Translations under genes and position numbers: made by a program
Notes under the pieces: generated by a model
The model's database searches: none
Seen by the model: the letters and a program-made list of their open reading frames with translations, nothing else
What the model was told of the DNA's origin: nothing
Shown here: piece after piece, positions 49,151 to 59,923 of the stretch
Position numbering within the stretch: the stretch's first letter is position 1
Layout: every line of letters begins with the position of its first letter
Assembly (NCBI GenBank): GCA_029717555.1
Contig: JAMDHS010000006.1
Span: 186,001-250,000 of the forward strand
Length of the DNA stretch: 64,000 nucleotides
Direction: 5' to 3'
Origin: Peribolospora baueri
Lineage: Eukaryota; Basidiomycota; Peribolosporomycetes; Peribolosporales; Peribolosporaceae

Positions 49151-51450
49151 TTATCGATGCGGAGCAGGAGCAGGAGGCGGCGGTGGAAGAGGGTAAGCGA
49201 GGTAAGGATCGACGGAGGAAGAAGCGGGTCCATCAGCTCGGTACATCCCATAGGGGTCGGGTACGCTGTAGCCGGCGGCGTAGGGGTCGTAGTACGCTGG
49301 AGGGAACACGCGCGGGTCGGGTCGAAGCTGACGGATGAAAGATGATCGAGACAGTTGTAAGAACAAAATTGGCAGAGTCATCTTTGCCTGTACACGAGCA
49401 GCGTGACAAGAGGTGCAGGTCGCACTCACCCCCATCCTATCGAGATCCTCCCAAACGTCCGGCGAATCAAGACCTTTTAAGTCGGGATACGCGACATACA
49501 TCTCGGCCACCTCGCGCTCTCTTTCTCTCTCCGCCTTCTCCCTGTCTTGGTCCGTGCGACTTTTGCCTTTGCCCTTGGCGCTGGCGCCGCTACGTTCGCG
49601 ATCGCGCACACTTTCACGCGGCCCTCGAGATGAAGAAGGCCCTTCAAAGTCCTGTAGACGGGCCCCGGGGCGGGGGTAGAGCTCGGCTTCAAAAGGATGA
49701 TGTCTTCGTGCTGTGGATAGTTGGCAACCAATGATCAGCGTTCCGCATATCGTGGGCGGCGCATTCCATGGCGGTCTACGACGCCGGTCATGTAGGATGG
49801 CTGTAGAGCGGAAAAAATAAAATAAAAACTCACGTCCCTCCCCTCCCTCTAAAACCCTACGATCCCTATCCAATCTTCTCCGTTTCTTGCTAGCATCCTC
49901 GATCTGTTCCTTCCTAAGCTCCGCGCACTTCGCCCTCCAGTCGCTCCAGATCGCCCTTTCCTCCGCACGGGTCTTTCGCTCGATCTGCTTTTCTTGCTCC
50001 TCTAACCACATGCGCGCTAGCTCGAGTCGACGGTCCCGACGGCGGGAGATGAGGCGCATAAGATGGAGGAGCTCAGGGTGCGTGCCTGTTACCGTATTGC
50101 GAATGCGTCGAAATAGAGACTATATTCAGTGCACGCTCCCGTCTTTGTCGTCCGTGGCAACACAGTTGTGAAGATAATCAAAGCCTTTCCTCAACCGCCC
50201 GCTTACCATTCAAAATCATCTCCCCCTCCCTGCTGATCTCCTCGATCCTTTCGACATAGAGCCTGTCCCGTAGCTTGGCAAAGTCAATCTCGATCTTCGT
50301 GAGAGCCTCGATGGCTTCCCTCCGTCGCAGAGCAGCTTCGTCTGTGGATGTATCTGAGAATTCGTAATTGAGGGGACGAGAGAAAAAGACGTGAAGTATT
50401 GCCAACAATCAGGCAGACCTTGAATGGTCTGTTCAACGCAAATCGCTCGATTTCGCCCTCTGGCTTCTGCCCCGCATTGCCTTTTCACTCACCCTCGGCT
50501 TCCGCCTCTGCTTCCGCCTCGGCTTCTGCTTCGGCATCCGCTGCAGCTTTGACTTTGGCCAGCGCCTTATCCTTGCCCGTCGGTGTAGCGGATGGCGAGG
50601 CTGCTCCAGAAGGTAGTAAGGATGTGGAGGAGAGAGCAGGCGAACCTGGCGCAGTCGGAATATCCTCGGGTACTTGCGTGGATGTCGAGCCTCGAGTGAG
50701 AGCTGCGAGAGTATGAGCAGCTTCATCTTGGTCCACCTCCATCTCTTCGTCGTCCCGCTCTACCTCCCCTTCCTCACGTTCGCCATCCGGATCCGCGTCT
50801 GCGTCGTCTTCGTCCGCATCGCCTTCCTCCTCTAAGGAGTCCTCCTTCTCAGCTGGCCGGTCGTAAACAACGTTATTCTCCTTCGGCGAAGCGGCAGCCC
50901 CTTCTCCAATTGTCGGCTCGGCTTCTGCTCCTTCCTCTTCGTCTTCCTCCTCCCCATCCGAGCTAGCGTCGTCCTTCTCTTTCTCCGGAGCAATGGCCCC
51001 TCTTGCTGTTGTCGGTTGTGCTTCCTCCCCATCCTCCTCATCGTCCTCCTCGCCATCCGAGCTAGCGTCGTCGTCGTGAGCCCCTCCAGCAGAGGCCGCA
51101 GATGTTGCCGATCGCCTGGAGCTGAGCGATGAGTCGGAAAGTTCTGCACCATCGTCGCTTCCCGATGCTTCACCCCCACCCTCTTCTGATGCAGACCCTT
51201 CCTCCCCGTCCTCTCCGTCACCGGGGTCGGTGAGGTGTTCCGTGAGATCACTCTCGTCAGAGAAGTCGAGCGCTGCCGAGGCAGCTTCCTCAGAGGGTTT
51301 CGGTAGAGGGGCTGGAGCGACCGAAGCTGCGACCTCGCCGAACGACGACAGCAGTTGCGCGTCTTCGGCTGTGGGCCCCTCTGTCGTCGGCGCAGGCTCT
51401 GGAGGAGAAACGCCCGGCGCGCCCTCTGCGGGAGAGTAGACGGAAGACAT
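49151..51450 (-). CDS. DEP1: Dep1/Sds3-type subunit of the Rpd3L histone deacetylase complex
   Basis: About five exons. Exon 1 (51450-50493) codes a strongly acidic, Ser-rich N-terminal half ending in an Ala-Glu dipeptide run. The conserved Sds3/Dep1 core spans exons 2 and 3: ALTKIEIDFAKLRDRLYVERIEEI, GEMILNGTHPELLHLMRLI, and the coiled coil RRRDRRLELARMWLEEQEKQIERKTRAEERAIW. A short Pro/Tyr-rich C-terminus (VFPPAYYDPYAAGYS) ends PPPPPAPAPHR. Members of this family hold the Sin3-Rpd3 large complex together and repress transcription in the nucleus. Whether it is the Dep1 or the Sds3 orthologue cannot be decided here. The frame is open upstream of 51450, but ATG 51450 begins MSSVYSPAEG, a plausible start. 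It shares a 218-base divergent promoter with NOP12. Confidence 0.82.
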
Positions 51451-51668
51451 GATGACGGCGCGGAGGAGAGATCGCTGCGCTGGACAACCGCGAGCGGCGA
51501 GGTCGCACCTCAGCACGACCCGATCCAGCCGCAGCATCCCCGCGTCATTCCAGGAGAAATCCGGCAATAGGCGGTCGAGGATCGCATTGCCGCAGTTAGT
51601 TGGTGGTGAGGCCTTTTCCTCCAATCTTCACTGCGAATAGAGAAGGAGGTCAACCCATACCGCTAGAC
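51451..51668. promoter_or_regulatory. Short divergent promoter, DEP1 / NOP12
   Basis: Only 218 bases separate the two opposed start codons. Confidence 0.55.
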
Positions 51669-52450
51669 ATGGCGGCCGCAAAGGACCACAAGACTTCGAA
51701 GGGAAAGGAAAAGTCACCGGGAAAGAAGATCAAAGCCGGGGACAATGTCAAGAAAGGCAAGGACACGCTGAAGGGCAAGGACAAGACCGAGGGACCGAGT
51801 GTTCCTGACGTAGCCTCGCAGAAGGGATCTGCACAGAAGGATGGACCAGTTCACCCCTCTTTCCTACTCGCATCGAATAAGGAGTTTGACAGGGACCTTG
51901 ATTCTCTGTTTGCATTGAGCGTGAGCTTTTGCATCTTTCTCCTCCGGGACGTCTTGAGCTCCGATGAGCTAACTTATTACCCTTTGCTCTCGCACTCGCT
52001 TTTTCGAAGGCTAAACCCGTTCCCGTCAGCTCTTCCCCTTCTCTACCCGCATCAAACGGCGTTAAAGCGTCTGATCCGACTTCCTCCGTGTTGCAACTTC
52101 CATCCTCGCAGCCGCTATCGATATCGACGAACAAGAAGCGCAAGGCAAAGGAAGGGGCAGAACGTAGCAGTGGAGGCCCGAAGAAGACCAAAGCTGAAGC
52201 GAATGCGGACGAGGCGAAGGGGAAGAAGGAGGAGCTCACGGATGCAGCGGAGCGGGCTCAGGAGAACGTAGAAAAAGCCAGTGACGAGGACGAAGACTCG
52301 CTGGAGCGGCAGTACGAGCGCAAGCTCGCAAAGGCGGGACCAGTCGCAGAGGCGAAGACAGCTGTGGACAAGAGGGCTGGCTCGTCTGACGAATCCGAAG
52401 AGCACACCGACGTCGATGAGGATGACGAAGACGAGGAAGATGACGAGGAA

Positions 52451-52491
<41 letters not shown>

Positions 52492-54490
52492 CGAAGAGGA
52501 AGAGGAGGAGGACGATGACGACCTCACCTCCGCCCCTCCCATCCACGAAGCGCTCCTCCAAGGCAAGGTCAAAGGTGCGAAGAAGAACTCCGACACGCCG
52601 TCAGTGCGCAATGCCGAGGGGCCAGCCGCAGAAGGAGACCAGTTTAATGGAAAGAAGAAGAGCGAGATGACGGAGGAGGAGAGGGCTGAAAAGGACGCGA
52701 GAACGTTGTTCGTCGGCAACCTCCCAGTCGAGGCCGCCACCAGCAAGGTATGCAGTCTCTTTCGGCCTCTCCAACTCATGCCAGCGACACGAGTTGGGGA
52801 ATCAGTCCGCTAACACCTGTCCCCGACCCTCTTTCCTACATCTTATCTCTATACCTCCTTTGGCCACCCCTCTCGCCCCGCTCGTGCTGCCCTCTTTGTC
52901 TAACAGACGATTAAAAAGGAGCTCCGCCGGCACCTACTCTCCTTCGCTCCAAGCGACTCTTCACATCCGGCAGGGATCGAGTCGATCCGCTTCCGCTCCA
53001 TCGCCTTTTCCGTCCCCACCGATCTTCCCCCAGAGGCGGAGGAGAAGGCGGAGTCGAAAGCTCGACGGCGCGCTGCCGCTTGGCGAGAGGTAGCCAAGGA
53101 GGGCAAGGCGGTCGACGAGGGTTGGGAGGGGAGAAGGAGGAAGAAGGCTGAGGAAGAGGACGAGGCGATGTCGGGACCGGCGGACGGGCCGTCGAAAGGA
53201 AAGGTGTTCCTGACCGCCAAGCAGAAGAGGAAGGTGGCCTACATCCAAGGCGACATCAATTCAGCGGCTCAGAGCGTCAACGCCTACGTCGTTTTGGCGC
53301 CGTCTTCTCAAGGCCCGAAACGCTCGTCCACGAACGGTGATGAAGACGATCAGGGCGACGACGGGCACAAGTCGTCGCCTAAGCGCCGACGCGTCTATCC
53401 TCCCTTCATTCTCGCGGGCTTCATCGCGGCCTGCGCAGACGGAAAGCCGTTCACGCCGTCGGGCACGAGCGCTTCGACGCGTCACCTGCGGGTCGACCTC
53501 GTGCGTCCTCTCCAACCGGCCGAGCTGGTCTCCGCGGGGCTCGAAGATCTCGCGCCGTTGCTCGGTTCCGTCACCGCGAGCGTCAAGGGTCGAGGAGGGA
53601 CGGCGACCGGTGGAGCCGGGGCGGTGGCGGAGCCGCGCAAGACGGTCTTTGTGGGCAACCTGGATTTCGAAGCGGGGGACGAGGAGCTGAGAAACTTCTT
53701 CGAGAAAATGGTCACGGAGGAGATGGGTAAGCCTCCTCCGGCGTCCCTTCCTTCTTCTCACTCTCCCTCAGCCGCCGCTGCCGCCGCCCTCCCTGGCACC
53801 TCGTCCGCATCAGCGGCGTTCTCGGTCGCACGCTGGGTACGCTCGGTGCGCATCGTCCGAGACAGGGCGACGCAGCTCGGCAAAGGGTTCGCGTATGTGC
53901 GCTTCGTCGACGAGCGGTGCTTGGACGAGGTGCTGGCCGTGGCGGAGTCGGACGAGGTGGCGAGAGAGAGCGGCGAGCTGAGCAGGAAGGGGGAGAAGAG
54001 CAGGATGAAATTCCGGGGAAGGAGGCTGAGGATCACGAGGTGCAAGGTCGGCGGCGGTGGTGGTGGTGGCAAGGCGGGGGCGGAGAGGAAGAAGGAGGTG
54101 TCTGTGGGCAAGGGTCAAGCGGTGGTACGGGGAACGAACAAGGAAGGCAGGAAGGCCATGTCTTCCTCCGCCTCGGCCGCTTTCTCTCGGGCGCCACTCC
54201 CGAAGGGCGATTCGAAGCTCGGCGAGCGTCTGGCCAATCTGTCCAAGGAGGAGCGTCGGAAGGCGAAAGCGTCCGACCCGGCGCGGCAGGCGCGACGACT
54301 GGCGAAGAAGAAGCAGCGCATGGCGATGGACAAGGGCGGCGGGGCGCGCAGGGACGGCGGCGGGGACAAGAGAGCGACGAAGAGTCGGACGAGGAAGAGC
54401 GCCAGCGAGGTAAAAGCCAAGGCGGCCAAGGCGGTCAAGAAGGGTGCGGGATCGTCGAAGGGCAAGGGGAAGAAAGGAGGCAAGAAGTGA
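51669..54490 (+). CDS. NOP12: Nop12-like nucleolar RNA-binding protein (two RRMs)
   Basis: Three exons (51669-51920, 52010-52747, 52907-54490) encode 857 residues. A Lys-rich N-terminus leads to a Ser/Lys region and a long acidic stretch (Asp run near residues 230-245, then Glu). RRM1 starts at RTLFVGNLPVEAATSK, is cut by intron 2, and resumes TIKKELRRHLLSFAP with the wide spacing typical of Nop12/RBM34, reaching the strand AYVVLA. RRM2 has TVFVGNLDFEAGDEELRNFFE (RNP2) and LGKGFAYVRFVDE (RNP1). The tail is very basic and Lys/Gly-rich. Yeast Nop12 binds pre-25S rRNA and aids domain I folding in pre-60S particles. The protein is longer than yeast Nop12 (459), mostly through low-complexity parts. 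Confidence 0.92.
52453..52491 (+). repeat. GAC trinucleotide run in NOP12
   Basis: About 13 near-perfect GAC codons (one GAT) code an aspartate run. On the minus strand the same DNA gives a spurious valine-rich frame. Confidence 0.9.
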
Positions 54491-55465
54491 AGGGGAGGGA
54501 GGGAGATGTGGATGAGGGGTAGTGTGGGCTTTCTTCCACGTAGCCAACCGGGTTCGTGGGGTTGGAATGGAATTTCTTCTTTTCTTCAACGCCTGGAAAG
54601 TCGGTGCACGTCGTCGGGATTCGGTATGTGCGGCCCGTCCTAAGATACGCAAGTTCTACCTACCACCGTCGCCCACGGAAGGCGTCCCCTCACCTCACTC
54701 CGTTCACCATTCGCTGTTGAATTAAGTGGTCCATATGATACATCGAAGGAGATAGAAAGCGCGAGGGCATGAAAAAGCGACCGACGGTGGAGAAGAAAGA
54801 AGAAGAAAGAGAAGGAGGGGAGTGTATGGATAGCGACAGCGATAGGATGGACGGATGGACGGACGAAAGGAGGTGCAGAGAACGAATTAAGATGAAGCGC
54901 GCGCGAGCTGAGCTGGGAAACGCGTGGGTGAGTTGTGCGCTGGTTGTTGTACGGGGAAGGGTGATAGGGACGAGGGGCAGTGTCGGAAAGAGGGAGAATG
55001 TATCGATAGGACGAACGGATGGATGGGCTCACGATCATGGTGCGGACGGGACGAGAAGACAGGAGCTAAGCGGAGCAAACTAACGAACACGGGGCAAGAG
55101 CAAGCAAGAGAGAAGAGGAAAAGGATAGGACAGAGGGGCGGTGGTTAAAAGGCTACAGTCCTAGAGAGAACGCTCTAGATACAGACAGACAAAGTAACAA
55201 AGAATGGGGGCGAAGCAAGCATGTGGAGAGCACGAGAGACGAATGATGAGCGGATGGATGTGTCGACCGCGGGACTGAGATTAAAATGGGAGAACAGAAC
55301 CGACGAAGGGAAGGGGCGAGGGGTGGGGGTTATAGGAAGGAAGGGGGGGCGCGGTGGGTGGGGAGGAGGAGACCGTGCGCCGTCGGTACGGGGAGCGAGT
55401 CTGTCGACGCCGTTTGACCGAAGGCAGGAACGGAGGGACGACCGACAGGACGACGGACGAAGGGG
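54491..55465. other. Intergenic, convergent 3' ends of NOP12 and C2H2 gene
   Basis: These 975 bases hold two 3' flanks. They are purine-rich on the plus strand and contain no recognisable gene. Confidence 0.45.
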
Positions 55466-58400
55466 TCACTTGCCGGCGTGCTTCAACCTCCGATGTCTCT
55501 GCAGCGCGTCCTTGCGACTGAACACGCTCCCACACCCGTTCTTCCCCTCGCACCTCCACTCCACCGCTTTCTCCAACGCCTTGTCCGCGTCCACTTCCTT
55601 GCCCAGCACCTGACAATCCTCGAGCTTGATCTTGTTCTCGCGCAGCAGCTGCGATTCTTCGCGCGCGTGGATCGTCTCGCGGTGCCGCGCGAGGTCGTAG
55701 GGCCGCTGGAAGACGATGCGGCAGCGCTGGCCCGTAACGGGCGAGACAAAGTCGCAGTGCGTCACGGAGTGCTGCTGTGTCCGCGCCCCTCCTCCTCCGC
55801 CGTCCGTACCTCCACGCGTCCCCTGTGAACCGGCAGCGATATCGAGGCCGGGGACGAGAGAAGGAGATGCGCCCGGGTTCCTCCTTGTTGGCGGGCCCGT
55901 CTTGCGTGTGGGCGGTGTGACGGAGCGTGGCGTGCCGGCCACGGTGGGGGTGACCACCTTGCTCCTCGGCTTGGCGTGTGCCCGTCTCCCCTTCCTCCTC
56001 CGCTTGTTCGGCTCTTGACCCAACACGTCGCCAACCATGGCAGCGTCTGCGTCCTCCCAGTCGCTCCCCACATCCCCCTCCGTGCCGCTGTCCTTCTCTC
56101 CGCTGCTGGAAAACGTATAACGATCCTCCTCCTCCTCCTCCTCTTCCGCATCTCGCACAGCACGGCTCCGCCGAGGAGTCTCGTACCTCTCCTCGGCGGT
56201 CTGACCTCTCCAAACACCCTTACCGCCGACGTGAGGCCTCCTAGGCCTCCGCGTCTCCTCCTCCTCCTCCTCTTCCTCCTCGTCCTCGTCGGAAGAAGCC
56301 CGCAGTGCCGCCGACCGACCTTGCCCGGGTGTCGTCTTGGCCCCCCACCACTGCGACCGTCCTCCGCCTCCGCGCCGTCGCGACGACGCCTTCTGCTGAC
56401 CCTCTCCCTCCTCCCCAGCAGACGCTTCCTCTTCCTCCTCCTCCTCCTCTTCATCGTTTTCTCCGCCCCACTCCACCTCCTCATCGCTCGAGCTAGAGCT
56501 GCTCCCCAAAGGCACGAACGTTGGTCCTCGCACGCGAGCAGCCTGCTGAGCCGCGAGCGGGTGTCCGTACGGGAAGAGGACCCCGCCGGCCGTCGTCGTC
56601 GTCGTCGCCTGCCCGCTTTGGGCGGCCGCCGCCGGGAGCGCCGCCGCAGTACGTGACGTGCCGGTGAGAGCATGGGCGGGGCATACGGGGGACTGAGCCA
56701 TTGGCGTGCGAGGCCGGCTGCCGGGCGTACCCGTTCCCGTGCCTGTGGGCTTATCGTCTCTTTTCCCCGGCGCGTGGCGCGTGGGCGACTCGAGACCGCG
56801 CTCGGCGATGGTGCGCGCGTCGGGGAACGGGTACGCCTCCTTCTGAGTCGGATCGAGGCCGAGCGCCTGCGAGCGGGGAACAAAAGGCATCTCGTCCTCG
56901 TCTTCCGTGCTCGTGCTCATGCTGTCGCTCGGGCTGAACAAGCTAGAACAAGGACTAGGCGTCGCCAGCGTCGGGCTCTCCTCCGTCGCCGCCGGCCCGT
57001 CGCCCCTCTCCCCCTGCGCCTCCGCCCGCCCTTGCGACGCGCCCGTCCGGTCCAAAAGCGAAGCGGCGGAACGGTCCTTCTCCTCTGGCCCTCCGGGCTG
57101 GCCGCCAGAGAGGGAATCGAGGATGCCCTGTCCCGGCGGGAGTTCGTAAGGATGTCGAGCGAAGAGACCGGCGTCGAAGTGCGGTGGGCCTGGACGAGCG
57201 TGGCCAGAGGACGAGGCCAGCGGAGCGGTATTAAGCTGGCCCAGCTGAAGCTGCGAAGACGACGACGACGACGACGGCGGCCGCGGTGGCGGGCGTCGAG
57301 CGGGAGTGGCCACATTGGGAGAGGGGACGGTCGAAGTGCGAAGGGGACTTGGCTTGGCAGAAAGATCCGAGCCGTGACGGTGGAGAGCGTGTGCGACGCC
57401 AGATGGCGGAAGGGGAGCGAAGAGGCTGGGAAGAGTGGGCGTGGTGGCTCCGGAGCGGGAAGAGGAGGAGAAGGAGGGCGAATGCGAGCCGGCGACCTTG
57501 CGCTCCACCTCATCGAAGTCGCGGAAGGTTTCTTTCGGGCTGACCGTCAGTCTGTCCTGGTCATCGCCGCGGTTCTTCGATCGCAGCGGTGATGGCAAAG
57601 AGGAGGGGCCTGAAATGGGCTGAGATGGTGGCTGAGAGGCGGGAGAGAGAGACATGAAGGACGTGGGTGAAGGTGTGCCCGGTGCGCCAGAAGAAGCGCC
57701 ACTGGCAACGAGAGCCGCGGACCTGGGCGAGCCTGGTGCGGAGAGGGTGGTGGCGCTGCCGCCGCTGGCGTTTCGGGCGTGACCCTGCCCGGCGATCCGA
57801 CGAGGCGACGGAGCGTCGCCGGCGTGCGGCCGGTCGTGGTGGGCCTGGGAAAAGCAGCCCTGGTCGGGACCGTCCCAGTCCATGGCGTCAGCAGACTTGC
57901 CCTCAGCCTGTTCCGCCTCGCTGAGCAGGCTTTGCTGCCGGCGGACGAGAGCGGATCGCTTGAGGCCGTGCGGACCGGAGACGGGATGAGCGGGCTGGTC
58001 TTGCGACGACTGCGTCGGACGGGCAGTGAGGTACGCGGGGTTGCTCTGGCTAGGGAACAGGAGCGCCCTGGCCTGCGCGTCTTGGCTACTCGCACCGGCG
58101 ACGGAGGGGAAGTCAGCGCCTGCGCTCTGCAACCCGCGCGGGCTGGCGCCTCGCTTGATGTCGCGCAAGGGGCCGCGGAGGACCCGACAGTCGAAGCCGA
58201 CGAGGTCCCTCCTGACTTGTGCGATCGCCGCGTCTTCTTCGGCCTGCTGTTCTTGCTCTGACCTGGCCGAAGACGTGCGCTGAGGGGGCGCAAAGGAAGG
58301 GTGAAAGGCGAGGGAGTAACCGGGGTCGGTGGAGGACGAGGAAGAGCCAGGGCCAGGTGTGGAGTGATCGAGGGAGGCGCCGTTGTGGAAGAGCTCGGGA

Positions 58401-59044
58401 AAGAGATCGAGCATGCTCCCTGTGCAGGGGTCAAAGCTGCCGGAAGGGGGGGTACTAGGAGAGCTGTCGGGATCGAGGTCTGGGACGCTGTTTGTGGATG
58501 GGGTGAAAGGGCCTCCGCGTCGTGCACCGGCGTCCTGTTCGTCGTCCTGACTGGCGATGGTGGTGTGAGAGAGGTGAGAGGGGCCGTGACGAGAAACAGG
58601 AGGGGAGCGATGCCGTGCACTCAACGACCCTGGAAGCTCATCTTCGACCCGGGTCGCGGGCGAAGAGAGAGGCGAATCGAGGAGGGTGGAGGGATCAGTG
58701 GAGCGGTAGTCGGTGAAGGCGGGGGGGTTGTGGGCGGCACTAATGGCCGAAGCGGGCGGCTGTTGATGTTGCTCTCCGCCGTTTCCGGGATGAGGGCGAG
58801 GTGGGGAAGCCTCGGGATGCTCTCCTCGGACGAGCTCCCAGGAGGTCTGCGGGACAGGCAAGTCGGGGTTGCTCGCGGTCTTAAGACCGGCGGCGTCGGA
58901 GGGGCAAGCCGCCTGGTGTGCGCTGGGCGAGTCAAAGGGGGCTGCTGAGGTGGGAGAGTCGGCGTGGTGAAGAGCAAGGTGATGGTCGTCGTCGTCATCG
59001 AAGAGGACAAAGTCCTCCTGAGCAAGCATGGCTGGTCGGGCCAT
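55466..59044 (-). CDS. Large C2H2 zinc-finger transcription factor (possibly Rpn4-like)
   Basis: A single exon codes 1192 residues from ATG 59044 (MARPAMLAQEDFVLF). About 1090 residues of Ser/Pro-rich, low-complexity sequence with acidic clusters (for example EEEEEEEEASAGEEGEG) precede two C-terminal zinc fingers. Finger 1 is C-x10-C-x12-H-x4-H (CDFVSPVTGQRCRIVFQRPYDLARHRETIH) and finger 2 is C-x5-C-x12-H-x4-H (CEGKNGCGSVFSRKDALQRHRRLKH). The pairing of a spaced first finger with F-RPYDL-RH resembles the proteasome-gene regulator Rpn4, from memory of that family; this is a hypothesis. The frame stays open without a stop to an ATG at 59581, adding 179 codons that look like leader sequence. Lack of introns over 3.6 kb is unusual here. 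Confidence 0.82.
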   Translation of the reverse strand: MARPAMLAQEDFVLFDDDDDHHLALHHADSPTSAAPFDSPSAHQAACPSDAAGLKTASNPDLPVPQTSWELVRGEHPEASPPRPHPGNGGEQHQQPPASAISAAHNPPAFTDYRSTDPSTLLDSPLSSPATRVEDELPGSLSARHRSPPVSRHGPSHLSHTTIASQDDEQDAGARRGGPFTPSTNSVPDLDPDSSPSTPPSGSFDPCTGSMLDLFPELFHNGASLDHSTPGPGSSSSSTDPGYSLAFHPSFAPPQRTSSARSEQEQQAEEDAAIAQVRRDLVGFDCRVLRGPLRDIKRGASPRGLQSAGADFPSVAGASSQDAQARALLFPSQSNPAYLTARPTQSSQDQPAHPVSGPHGLKRSALVRRQQSLLSEAEQAEGKSADAMDWDGPDQGCFSQAHHDRPHAGDAPSPRRIAGQGHARNASGGSATTLSAPGSPRSAALVASGASSGAPGTPSPTSFMSLSPASQPPSQPISGPSSLPSPLRSKNRGDDQDRLTVSPKETFRDFDEVERKVAGSHSPSFSSSSRSGATTPTLPSLFAPLPPSGVAHALHRHGSDLSAKPSPLRTSTVPSPNVATPARRPPPRPPSSSSSSSQLQLGQLNTAPLASSSGHARPGPPHFDAGLFARHPYELPPGQGILDSLSGGQPGGPEEKDRSAASLLDRTGASQGRAEAQGERGDGPAATEESPTLATPSPCSSLFSPSDSMSTSTEDEDEMPFVPRSQALGLDPTQKEAYPFPDARTIAERGLESPTRHAPGKRDDKPTGTGTGTPGSRPRTPMAQSPVCPAHALTGTSRTAAALPAAAAQSGQATTTTTAGGVLFPYGHPLAAQQAARVRGPTFVPLGSSSSSSDEEVEWGGENDEEEEEEEEEASAGEEGEGQQKASSRRRGGGGRSQWWGAKTTPGQGRSAALRASSDEDEEEEEEEEETRRPRRPHVGGKGVWRGQTAEERYETPRRSRAVRDAEEEEEEEDRYTFSSSGEKDSGTEGDVGSDWEDADAAMVGDVLGQEPNKRRRKGRRAHAKPRSKVVTPTVAGTPRSVTPPTRKTGPPTRRNPGASPSLVPGLDIAAGSQGTRGGTDGGGGGARTQQHSVTHCDFVSPVTGQRCRIVFQRPYDLARHRETIHAREESQLLRENKIKLEDCQVLGKEVDADKALEKAVEWRCEGKNGCGSVFSRKDALQRHRRLKHAGK

Positions 59045-59923
59045 TCCGATGATCCTGGTTGTCTGGGTCTGGGTCTGGCTGGTTGACCGCTGTTGTTGTT
59101 CGTTGTTGCCGCTGTTGTGTGTGGTGGGGCGGCTGTTGTGAGTTGAAAGGGGAGTGTGTGTGCGAGGAAGGAGATGGAGGATGGGAGGATGGGATGGACA
59201 AGGGACGAGGGTGGTACAAGGACAAGGGGATAGATAAGGGATGGTTGATGGGCGTGCGTCGTCGAGAGCTCGGCCGGCACGCGCGACTCGAGTCGATCGC
59301 CGCCGCTGATCGGCCGGAGTGACGTGAGAGTGCGGCTGGACAAGCCGGTGGCCGCAGTCACCGCAGTCCGAGCGATCGATGGTTGGGTTGGGCAAACGGA
59401 ACGGCGTCGCTTGGACCAGGCGGACGGACAAGCGGAGGTGGGAAAGAGGTCGTTGGTGTTGGTGTTGGTCGTGTTGGTGGTCCAGGGTCAAGACATTGGC
59501 AGTCTCCTCGTCCGCCGCCGCTCCCGCTTCCCTCCAAATCCCGCTCCAGTCATCCCCAGTCCAGTCACCTCGGTCCCGCATAGCCGGCTATCTCCGGCCC
59601 CGTCCGTTCTCGACCATTCGAGAGCGGCTGCCACGGCGACCGGGCGGAAGGAGATTCCCCTCCGCCCCAACTGTGACAACGCAAGCCATCTACCTATCTA
59701 TCCTTTTTCCTCCACCCGTGCAGGGACCCGCCGAGGCGAGGCGAGGCGAAACAAGGCGGAGCCAGGCGAGGCGAGGCAAGACAGGGCGAGTAAGCTCGGC
59801 CCGGTCGGTGAGGTGACACTCGGCACCGCTTTCGTCCAGATCCCGTACCTAACCTACGACTTAGCTACACGTCGTGCCTATCGTGGCCTCGCCGCGCACG
59901 GACCACCGTCCACTCCCGGCCCA
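59045..59923. promoter_or_regulatory. Upstream region of the C2H2 gene
   Basis: These 879 bases lie between the C2H2 gene and the 3' end of NTG1, both on the minus strand. They include the open leader frame to 59581 and an imperfect GGCGA pentamer run (59731-59790). Confidence 0.45.
59731..59790. repeat. Imperfect AGGCG/GGCGA pentamer run
   Basis: About ten pentamer units (GAGGC, AAGGC, CAGGC variants) in tandem, upstream of the C2H2 gene. Confidence 0.75.

Noticed and set aside
52115-52779. Minus-strand valine- and serine-rich frames opposite NOP12
   Set aside because: They are the complement of the NOP12 GAC/GAG repeat tract, which reads as valine or serine runs in other frames.
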